DNA from: Nitrospirota bacterium
GTDB lineage: Bacteria > Nitrospirota > Nitrospiria > Nitrospirales > UBA8639
Length of the DNA: 36,923 nucleotides
Reading direction: 5' to 3'
Assembly (NCBI GenBank): GCA_003228495.1
Contig: QIDY01000413.1
Location: 1 to 36,923 of the forward strand
The notes below the pieces were generated by a model. The model was not told where the DNA came from, ran no database searches, and saw nothing but the letters and a program-made list of their open reading frames with translations. Below, piece after piece: positions 1-7,156 of the stretch. Numbering within the stretch: the stretch's first letter is position 1; each line of letters starts with the position of its first letter. A program made the position numbers and the translations under genes.

Positions 1-374
1 ACAACATCCCCTGTCATTATCCCCACGTTGTAGAAATATTTCGTGTTCGGCGTTAACCCCGTAATCTCAACGAGGCGATCCTTCACGGCAGCATTGGATT
101 CAGGGATGCTCGTGGTTCCGATGGCAGTCTGATTTAAGGGGGAGGGGTTGGGGGAGTTATCCACCCCATATTGCACCCGGCTATCGTCCGGGGAGGCCAA
201 GTCATCAGTCCGCCAAATAATGGTGATCGAAGTCGGCGTGGGCAACTGCAGATAGGGTTGACGAACCAGCGCAGCAAAGGCAGGCACGGCAGCCCCCAGA
301 AGGACAACGAGCAGGCAGCTCACCAAAACAACGCTCTGTCCCACACGAGTCCATGAGGCCAGTGTGTGTTTCAT
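1..374 (-). CDS. Secreted purple-acid-phosphatase-like / fibronectin-III-like protein, N-terminal part (C-terminus runs off the window)
   Basis: Manual reverse translation from ATG at 374: MKHTLASWTRVGQSVVLVSCLLVVLLGAAVPAFAALVRQPYLQLPTPTSITIIWRTDD...VEITGLTPNTKYFYNVG. Signal peptide plus the 'RQPYLQ...ITIIWRTD...L.PNTKYFY' pattern of N-terminal domains of metallophosphoesterases. No stop before position 1. Confidence 0.75.
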   Translation of the reverse strand, partial: MKHTLASWTRVGQSVVLVSCLLVVLLGAAVPAFAALVRQPYLQLPTPTSITIIWRTDDLASPDDSRVQYGVDNSPNPSPLNQTAIGTTSIPESNAAVKDRLVEITGLTPNTKYFYNVGIMTGDV

Positions 375-410
375 GACTGTAGGCCTTCTCCCGCTTCTCA
401 TATCCAATGC

Positions 411-1496
411 TTACTCCCCTTGCCCTTTAAGAATTCCCAATAATTCCCTGGCCTCATCCAAATTCGGCGCCATCTGCACCGCCGACTCAAGGTCGCGTCT
501 GGCATCGGGCCGCTGACCCAGGGCCATGTACACTTTGCCGCGCAAGAGGCGATTGAGTGCAGTTGTTCGCTTTCTCAAGACCCGATTGGCTTCTGTTAAC
601 GCCTTTTCCTTGGCCATTCGTGAAGCGTCCTCTTGCCCCATCATGTCTAAGATCTCTGCACGGCGCAGGTACCATGCCGTCTTCACTGACGCTCGGGCCA
701 ATTCCTGGTCCACCAACTTCAACGCGTAGTCAAACTGTTGCCGCTTTATAGACACCCGAATCAGGCCTTTTTTCAACTGAAGGGCATTCCCCACGCGGGC
801 CAACCCTTCGCGATACCCGTTTGCAGCCAGGTCAAATTGCCCCAGCGATTCCTGAAGCTTTCCACGAGACAGGTAGAGAGGGGTCAAAGGACGGACGGTA
901 ATCGCAGAGGTGAAATCCTCGATGGCCATGTCAACCTTATTCATCCGCGAATGCACATACGCACGTTCCACCAAGGCAGTCAGCAACAAATTCTTGTCTG
1001 AGGTTCTCTCGGAGATTCTGGCTGAGGTGGTGCCCAGGATCCTGGCGGCAATCCCTCCTGAAACCTTCGCTGCCCCTTCATCCAAGAAACGATCCAAAAC
1101 CACTTCCGCCTCCACATCCCGCCTCAATGCCGAGAGGGTCAAACCGCGTTCAAGGAGAATCTCTTGATTACCGGGATCCAACCGATTGGCCCGATCAATA
1201 TCAGCTAAAGCGTTAATGAACTTTCCGTTTTTCCGATAGTTCCAGGCGCGTGTAATCAGTAGATCGACATCATTGGGATTCTTGGCGAGTTGTTCGGTAA
1301 TTTCTTGAATTTCCGGGTCTAGGCCCTCATGGGCAGAGGCCGGCGCCACAAAGAACAAGACCCAGACGACAAGCGCCACCCAGAAGATGACGAGTCGCGA
1401 ACTCCCGGCCCCAGGTCTCACTGAAGAACCTTCAAAGCCCGATGCATGGTTGCCACATTCTTCGCCTTTGCATAAATCGCGGCTCTTCTGCTTCAT
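411..1496 (-). CDS. Tetratricopeptide-repeat protein with N-terminal membrane/signal segment
   Basis: 361-aa ORF; repeated TPR-like units (ALADIDRANRLDPGNQEILLERG, AIEDFTSAITVRPLTPLYLSRGKLQESLGQFDLA, ARRDLESAVQMAPNLDEARELLG). Confidence 0.8.
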   Translation of the reverse strand: MKQKSRDLCKGEECGNHASGFEGSSVRPGAGSSRLVIFWVALVVWVLFFVAPASAHEGLDPEIQEITEQLAKNPNDVDLLITRAWNYRKNGKFINALADIDRANRLDPGNQEILLERGLTLSALRRDVEAEVVLDRFLDEGAAKVSGGIAARILGTTSARISERTSDKNLLLTALVERAYVHSRMNKVDMAIEDFTSAITVRPLTPLYLSRGKLQESLGQFDLAANGYREGLARVGNALQLKKGLIRVSIKRQQFDYALKLVDQELARASVKTAWYLRRAEILDMMGQEDASRMAKEKALTEANRVLRKRTTALNRLLRGKVYMALGQRPDARRDLESAVQMAPNLDEARELLGILKGQGE

Positions 1497-1897
1497 CTCA
1501 ACTCTCCCTCATCATCTTCAGAATCTCGCTAACTCAGGCCGGGAATCTTTGATTGCCTCTCGATAGTTGAAAACCTTCGCTAGACTCTACATGAATTTAA
1601 TTGTCGATGCCATTAAAAATCTCTTAAAAGCCTTTAACTTTTTACCCCCAGCAATTTCAAGTGCGAGTCAAGACTAGCAGGTTTATTTGTCAGAAGTGAA
1701 CCCCCTAAAAGACGGATAAAAAAGGGTCGAAAAAGGGGTCGGGATCTTTTATTGGCCTGACGAATAGGAATGAATTGATAGAAGGAATGCTCTATCCTAG
1801 TTCTTTGGCCATTTGGCATGGGAGGTTTTCCTCAACCTGAAGAGAGCCCAACATTACGTTGGTTCAACATTCTGTGGGCACTCCAACAAGAGGAGGA

Positions 1898-1919
1898 TTG
1901 TGCTAAATTTGTGCTAGAA
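1898..1919. repeat. Tandem 11-bp direct repeat TTGTGCTAAAT / TTGTGCTAGAA
   Basis: Seen directly: ttgtgctaaat (1898-1908) followed immediately by ttgtgctagaa (1909-1919), 9/11 identical. Confidence 0.6.
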
Positions 1920-2040
1920 TACTTTCAATTTGATGGAATTAATGGAAATAATAGAATCAATAGAATCGAAGAAAAGTTGTGTAAAAACAAATATTTGCGG
2001 GAAACCAGACCAATCTCAATGAGTTAGTCATTCTTGTTGA

Positions 2041-2088
2041 AACGGATTTGTAAACCGCCGGTCGGAGGTTCGATTCCTCACGCCTCCA
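2041..2088 (+). pseudogene. 3' fragment of a tRNA-Thr(TGT) gene (anticodon loop, variable loop, T-arm, 3' acceptor strand); no 5' half
   Basis: aacggatTTGTAAaccgccggtcGGAGGTTCGATTCCTCacgcctcca: anticodon loop TTTGTAA, T-arm GGAGG-TTCGATT-CCTCA, acceptor CGCCTCC+A. The matching 5' acceptor strand GGAGGCG and a D-arm are absent immediately upstream. Confidence 0.65.
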
Positions 2089-2215
2089 TACTTTTTTCCT
2101 CAAATATTCAAGACCAGCTCTCACATCGGTTCTGTCCTAATTCTCAATATCCCCATTCTACTAAACCTGCCCAGCTAAGGCGTTTTTCACTTATTGGTAA
2201 GGTAAAGGAGTCATT

Positions 2216-3979
2216 ATGTCATCTATTTTGCCATCCTGGAATCTGAAAGATTTATTACGCAATCCAACGAAAGATTCACGACGAATCGAGAAAGAGTTGG
2301 AATCTCGTATTGCGGCGTTTGAAGGACAACGGAATCGCCTCACTTCCAAAATATCGCATCAGACCTTCCAACACGTCTTGAAACAAGTTGAGGGCATTAC
2401 GGAACAGATGAACATACTTGGGGCATATGCGTTTTTGTGGTTTGCGGAAAATACAAAAAATCAAACCGCACGAGCCTTTGAGCATCAGGTTCAGAGTCGA
2501 TTGGCTCAGTTCTCCCCTCGCCTACTTTTCTTTGACCTGTGGTGGCAAAGCCTTTCGACAAAACAAGCCTGCCGTCTTTCCTCAGGCGCCACACGATATC
2601 GATATTACTTGAATACCCTCACACGTTTAAAACGCCATACGTTACGTGAGTCCGAAGAACGTATTGTGACCATCAAGAATACGACAGGTCGACAGGCCTT
2701 AGAAACCTTGTACGGAGTCACCACTAATAGCTTGAGTTTTCCACTCAAATATCAAGGCCGCACCAAGCAACTGACCCGTGAACAATTGATGAGTTACGTC
2801 CGTCATCCTTTGGCATCCGTTCGTCGAGGAGCCTATCAATCGCTTTTTAAAGTGTATGGGGCGCAACGAGACCTCTTGGGAGATCTGTATAAGCACTTGG
2901 TCCAAGATTGGGGCAATGAAGGCTTACAATTACGCCACTATTCTTCCCCCATTGCCGTTCGAAATATGGCCAATGATCTTCCTGAACAAGCAGTTGATGT
3001 GCTTCTCACAACTTGCCGGAAGAATGTTGGAATTTTTCAACAGTACTTTCTCCTCAAACGGCATCTTCTTAAGCTCAAAACTTTTCAGCGATACGATCTG
3101 TATGCCCCTTACAGTGCTAAAACACAGCGCTATACGTTTTCTCGTGCCAAGTGCATGGTAATGGAAGCCTACCAAAACTTTTCACCAAAACTCGCAGACC
3201 TGGCTTCTCGGGTTATTCGTGAAGAACATTTGGATGCGGTGATCCGTCCCGGAAAAATGGGTGGAGCCTTTTGCTATAGCGTCCGTCCTAAGCAAACTCC
3301 GTATGTGTTAGTGAATTTCACGGGTGAAGTCCGAGATGTTTCGACCCTGGCCCATGAGCTTGGGCATGCCGTTCACGCCATGTTGGCCGAGAACCATCCC
3401 GTTTTGACGTTCCACTCCGCCCTGCCTTTGGCCGAAACCGCATCGATTTTTGGAGAGCAATTACTCTCGGATTCACTGCTTTCTCAAGAACGTGATACGC
3501 AAGCCAAAGTGAGTCTTTTGCTCGGTCAACTGGATGGTGCCTATGCCACCCTAATGCGTCAGGCGTTTTTTGTTCAGTTTGAACGTGAGGCACATCGCCG
3601 AATTAACAAGGGTTCGACGATTGATGAGCTGGCAGAAATCTATCTCGCCTTACTACGGGAACAATTTGGACAAGCCGTGAAAGTTGGAGAGGAGTTTCGA
3701 TGGGAATGGTTAACGATCCCACATATTTACGCCAGTCCGTTTTATTGTTATTCCTACAGTTTTGGGAACTTATTAGTCCTGGCCCTCTTTCAACAATACA
3801 AAAAGGAAGGAACGACGTTTATTCCAAAATATTTAAAGTTATTGAGCGGCGGCGGATCGGCCGGTCCGCAAGAATTGCTCACTCCGTTACACGTGGATGT
3901 GAACTCGCGGAATTTCTGGCAGGGAGGATTTACACGAATTCAAGCCCTGCTGGATGAGCTTGAGCAGAACATGCCATAA
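2216..3979 (+). CDS. pepF: M3 family oligoendopeptidase (PepF-like zinc metallopeptidase)
   Basis: 587-aa ORF; zinc motif HELGHAVHAMLAENHP in TLAHELGHAVHA; downstream Glu region FHSALPLAETASIFGEQLL typical of M3 peptidases. Confidence 0.9.
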   Translation: MSSILPSWNLKDLLRNPTKDSRRIEKELESRIAAFEGQRNRLTSKISHQTFQHVLKQVEGITEQMNILGAYAFLWFAENTKNQTARAFEHQVQSRLAQFSPRLLFFDLWWQSLSTKQACRLSSGATRYRYYLNTLTRLKRHTLRESEERIVTIKNTTGRQALETLYGVTTNSLSFPLKYQGRTKQLTREQLMSYVRHPLASVRRGAYQSLFKVYGAQRDLLGDLYKHLVQDWGNEGLQLRHYSSPIAVRNMANDLPEQAVDVLLTTCRKNVGIFQQYFLLKRHLLKLKTFQRYDLYAPYSAKTQRYTFSRAKCMVMEAYQNFSPKLADLASRVIREEHLDAVIRPGKMGGAFCYSVRPKQTPYVLVNFTGEVRDVSTLAHELGHAVHAMLAENHPVLTFHSALPLAETASIFGEQLLSDSLLSQERDTQAKVSLLLGQLDGAYATLMRQAFFVQFEREAHRRINKGSTIDELAEIYLALLREQFGQAVKVGEEFRWEWLTIPHIYASPFYCYSYSFGNLLVLALFQQYKKEGTTFIPKYLKLLSGGGSAGPQELLTPLHVDVNSRNFWQGGFTRIQALLDELEQNMP

Positions 3980-3986
3980 AAATCCC

Positions 3987-4418
3987 TCAGAATATACCAG
4001 CTTGCCGTTGAAGCCACCGGATATAGGCAATGACTTGAGAGACATCCTCTGGCACCATCCCTTCAATTTTCGGCATATTCCCAAACTTCCAATGATGGGC
4101 ACGGACACCTTGAGCTACGGCTCGTTGAAAGGCCATATCGGCATGATGATTCGGTTCATAAATTTTATGGACCAAGGGAGGCCCCTGGTTGGTGCCCTGC
4201 CCTTGAGGTCCGTGGCATTGAGAACAAAAGGTGTTGAATTTCGTTTCCCCTTCCTTTAATTCAGCCGGCAATGGTTTTTCAGTCGAAGCTAGAATGGTTG
4301 GCGATGATGCCGGCGAACTTTGTGCATTTGAACCATTCTCGGAGCATCCCAAAAAGAACATGCAACACAGACCGATCATGATCCTTTTGGTCGTATGCCA
4401 TATCAGCCGAGGTTTCAT
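3987..4418 (-). CDS. Class I cytochrome c lipoprotein
   Basis: From ATG at 4418: MKPRLIWHTTKRIMIGLCCMFFLGCSENG (lipobox-like LGC) then FCSQCHGPQGQGTNQGPPL (CxxCH) and GNMPKIEGMVPEDVSQVIAYIRWLQ. Confidence 0.85.
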   Translation of the reverse strand: MKPRLIWHTTKRIMIGLCCMFFLGCSENGSNAQSSPASSPTILASTEKPLPAELKEGETKFNTFCSQCHGPQGQGTNQGPPLVHKIYEPNHHADMAFQRAVAQGVRAHHWKFGNMPKIEGMVPEDVSQVIAYIRWLQRQAGIF

Positions 4419-5125
4419 ACCTTCTCTCCTTTTGAACCAGAGCCCAAGATTGCCGGATCTGAGATCTGAGCTTCCTGGAAACCCTCTTGACGAATGAGAC
4501 AACTATCACAATGTCCACAAGGACGATGATCAGCTCCAGGTTGATAACAACTATTCGTTAATTGAAAGGGCACATGGAGTTCCTGGCCTTTTTGAATAAT
4601 CTCGCGTTTTGTCATGAAAAGCAACGGGGCCACGATTTCAATGGGCGTTCCCTCTTGTCCTAAACGGGTTCCTTGTTTGGCAACTTCCATAAAGGCCTGA
4701 ATAAATTCCTGGCGGCAATCGGGATAGCCTGAATAATCTCGTATATTCGCCCCGAAGAAAATTTTTGTAGCATTCAAGACTTCCGCATAGGCTAAGGCTA
4801 AACTCAGAAAAATCATATTTCTGGCAGGCACATAGGTCACTGGAATCCCATGCTCCCGTTCCCTGGAAAGTCGATCGGTCGGCACGGGTATCTCATCCGT
4901 CAATGCAGACCCACCGAACATTCGCAAATCCAGTTGAAGAATCTTGTGATCTTGCACGCCCAGCCATGTGGCAATACCTTTGGCACATTCAATTTCATAT
5001 TGATGCCGCTGACCATAATCTATCGTCAAAAGATACAGATCAAATCCTTTCGCCTTGGCCATTGCCGCCATGACCGTGGAATCTAACCCGCCGCTCGCCA
5101 ATATGACCACAGGGATAGTTGCCAT
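4415..5125 (-). CDS. queC: 7-cyano-7-deazaguanine synthase
   Basis: MATIPVVILASGGLDSTVMAA (PP-loop SGGLDS), YVPARNMIFLSLALAYAE, C-terminal zinc cluster NSCYQPGADHRPCGHCDSCLIRQEGF. Start chosen at internal Met (ORF extends to 5188). Confidence 0.95.
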   Translation of the reverse strand: MATIPVVILASGGLDSTVMAAMAKAKGFDLYLLTIDYGQRHQYEIECAKGIATWLGVQDHKILQLDLRMFGGSALTDEIPVPTDRLSREREHGIPVTYVPARNMIFLSLALAYAEVLNATKIFFGANIRDYSGYPDCRQEFIQAFMEVAKQGTRLGQEGTPIEIVAPLLFMTKREIIQKGQELHVPFQLTNSCYQPGADHRPCGHCDSCLIRQEGFQEAQISDPAILGSGSKGEKV

Positions 5126-5301
5126 ATGTTCTTCTCTCTGTTCTACGACGTTTTCCGTATAGCGAACACCATCCACATAAGGAACCACTTGAACGAGATC
5201 TTATCCCTCAAGACATTCAGGATATCAGGAGATTATGGGAAAGGGAGGCCTACGCATCTTCACCATGAGCAGCTAGATACAGATGGGAAAACAGGCACTA
5301 A

Positions 5302-5482
5302 GGGTTCGCGAAACAATAACTTCCCAGAATTCGCGCCAAGATTTATGTCAGGTTGGGTCGATCTGAGGGAGCACAACCGGAGACGTCACATGGCCGACGT
5401 TGAGGATTGTGCAGGTGGAAATCGGCCCAAGCTGGCCTGAAGATTGGAATGAGAAAATGGGAAGTTATTGTTTCGCGAGCCC
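5302..5482. mobile_element. MITE-like element, 181 bp, 25-bp terminal inverted repeats, putative 3-bp TAA target duplication
   Basis: Left IR 5302-5326 gggttcgcgaaacaataacttccca; right IR 5458-5482 tgggaagttattgtttcgcgagccc (reverse complement gggctcgcgaaacaataacttccca): 24/25 match. TAA at 5299-5301 and TAA at 5483-5485. Confidence 0.85.
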
Positions 5483-5506
5483 TAAGGAAAGAATCATGAT
5501 GGGCGA

Positions 5507-6016
5507 TCACGAGCGTTGTTCCGATCGCTCAATTTTTTCCATTAATTCACGTTTGGATTGGCACTCGACACATAAGCGGGCAAAGGGCAACGCATAAAGA
5601 CGCTTTTCACTGATTTCTTCCCCACATTCCGCACACATCCCATACGTACCTTCGTTTAGACTATCTAAGGCATCGTCAATATGCTTTCGTTCCCGATTCC
5701 GCATTTCTTGGAGGGAAATCCCCATTTCACGTTCCAGATCCACCAAGGCCTGATCGCCGCTATCCATGGCGGCTTCTAGCCGGCGTTGCTGCTCTTCAGT
5801 GACAGATTGCCCCAATTGCTGTTTTATTTCTTGAATGAGGGCTTCACGTTTTACGAGCAGGATTTTCTTGAGTGATGCATGACGATTATCAGGCGCCTCT
5901 TTTTTAGAGGCCTCTTTTTTCTTGGTCGCTCTTGAAGAAGTTACCGCTGCAGTTGCGGCCTTTTTCACACGTGTCGTGGTAGTTTTTGCTTCCTTCTTCC
6001 CCGATCGTGCGGCCAT
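5507..6016 (-). CDS. DksA/TraR-family C4 zinc-finger protein with basic Lys/Ala/Thr-rich N-terminal tail
   Basis: LNEGTYGMCAECGEEISEKRLYALPFARLCVECQSKRE (CxxC...CxxC zinc finger); N-terminus MAARSGKKEAKTTTTRVKKAATAAVTSSRATKKKEASKKEA. Confidence 0.88.
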   Translation of the reverse strand: MAARSGKKEAKTTTTRVKKAATAAVTSSRATKKKEASKKEAPDNRHASLKKILLVKREALIQEIKQQLGQSVTEEQQRRLEAAMDSGDQALVDLEREMGISLQEMRNRERKHIDDALDSLNEGTYGMCAECGEEISEKRLYALPFARLCVECQSKRELMEKIERSEQRS

Positions 6017-6133
6017 ACTTATATTCCTTTCTCCATTGGGAGGTTAACAAACAGGTGACCCTCCATGAGGACCAGACCTATGGATATGGGCACCCTAATC
6101 ATTCCACCAACGGCCATTCCTCATCTACTCCGG

Positions 6134-6649
6134 TTATGCATAGGTGATTAAGGAATGGATGGCACACCCATTCAATTTCTTTCGCCCGTCGAGCCCTGAT
6201 AATTCAACTAAAAAACCCACTCCGGCAATTTCTCCGCCTAATTGTTGGATCAAATGAACGGTGGCTGAAGCCGTCCCACCTGTGGCCAAAAGATCATCAA
6301 CAATAAGAACCGACTCACCTTCTTGAATCGCATCCCGATGAATCGCGAGAGAATTTGACCCATATTCTAAATGGTATTTGACTTCAAACACATCGGCAGG
6401 CAGTTTCCCCGGTTTTCGAACAGGCACAAATCCCGCGTTAAGATGATACGCTAAGGGACTACCTAGTATGAACCCTCGTGATTCGATCCCCACGACTTTG
6501 GAAATACCGGTGCCCTGATATTTTTGGACAAGATCATCAATAATGGCCCGAAGACAGATCGGTTCCTTTAATAGGGTTGTAATATCATAAAACAAAATCC
6601 CCGGTTTGGGGAAATCCGGAACTTCTCGAATGAACGATTTATAGTCCAT
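6134..6649 (-). CDS. apt: Adenine phosphoribosyltransferase
   Basis: IREVPDFPKPGILFYDITTLLKEP; VVGIESRGFILGSPLAYHLNAGFVPVRKPGKLP; PRPP motif VLIVDDLLATGGTASA. Confidence 0.95.
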   Translation of the reverse strand: MDYKSFIREVPDFPKPGILFYDITTLLKEPICLRAIIDDLVQKYQGTGISKVVGIESRGFILGSPLAYHLNAGFVPVRKPGKLPADVFEVKYHLEYGSNSLAIHRDAIQEGESVLIVDDLLATGGTASATVHLIQQLGGEIAGVGFLVELSGLDGRKKLNGCAIHSLITYA

Positions 6650-6679
6650 GTAATTTTCTAAAGGTTCTCATTTTGTAGC

Positions 6680-6789
6680 TCAGGTATTTAGGCTGAAGAC
6701 TGAAGGCTATCACTCAATACACAAAAACTTGGATGCTGACGCATGAGATTGGCCCCTAAAAGCCTTCAGCCTTCAGTCTATCCACCTGA
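6680..6789. repeat. 110-bp imperfect inverted-repeat (REP/MITE-like) element
   Basis: Left arm 6680-6708 tcaggtatttaggctgaagactgaaggct; right arm 6761-6789, reverse complement tcaggtggatagactgaaggctgaaggct; 24/29 identical. Confidence 0.7.
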
Positions 6790-6821
6790 AAAGTTATTTA
6801 TTTCCTTTGCACCATACTCAA

Positions 6822-7112
6822 TTATGGGTGAAGAATGGTAAACCCGTGAGTGTGCCTGTTTGAGTCTTTCCAGTCAACTAGGATTTTGGTCACGCTGGAT
6901 AATCGAGGGCCTTGTTCCAGAATCTTGAGAAAGGTCTCAAGCAGGAACCTTGGACCCTCAGCTTCCACTTCAACTGTTCCATTTTTGCGGTTTCGAACCC
7001 ATCCATGCAATCCTTTCTGAGTGGCGTGATACTGAGTAAATGCCCGGAAGCCCACCCCTTGGACTTCTCCAGTCACCACAACATGTACTCGAACGCATTC
7101 TTTGTCTTCCAT
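6822..7112 (-). CDS. acyP: Acylphosphatase
   Basis: VRVHVVVTGEVQGVGFRAFTQYHATQKGLHGWVRNRKNGTVEVEAEG: canonical acylphosphatase signature. Start could be 7112 or up to 7160. Confidence 0.92.
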   Translation of the reverse strand: MEDKECVRVHVVVTGEVQGVGFRAFTQYHATQKGLHGWVRNRKNGTVEVEAEGPRFLLETFLKILEQGPRLSSVTKILVDWKDSNRHTHGFTILHP

Positions 7113-7156
7113 GCTTTCTTGCTCCAAAGATGGGCTTGAATGGAAATGAGGGCTGA

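Noticed and set aside
1818-2027. ORF 1818..2027 (69 aa) as a real gene
   Set aside because: Low-complexity AT-rich C-terminus, no recognised family, in a scar region; not supported as coding.
2034-2246. ORF 2034..2246 (70 aa)
   Set aside because: Runs through the tRNA fragment (translated tRNA sequence KPPVGGSIPHAS) and overlaps the M3 peptidase start; not a gene.
5126-5300. preQ1 riboswitch upstream of queC
   Set aside because: No preQ1-I/II-like consensus could be recognised in the queC leader on the minus strand.
5126-5597. Plus-strand ORFs 5126..5440 and 5400..5597
   Set aside because: They span the MITE-like element and its flanks, have no recognisable family and overlap the queC promoter region and dksA-like gene end; likely spurious.
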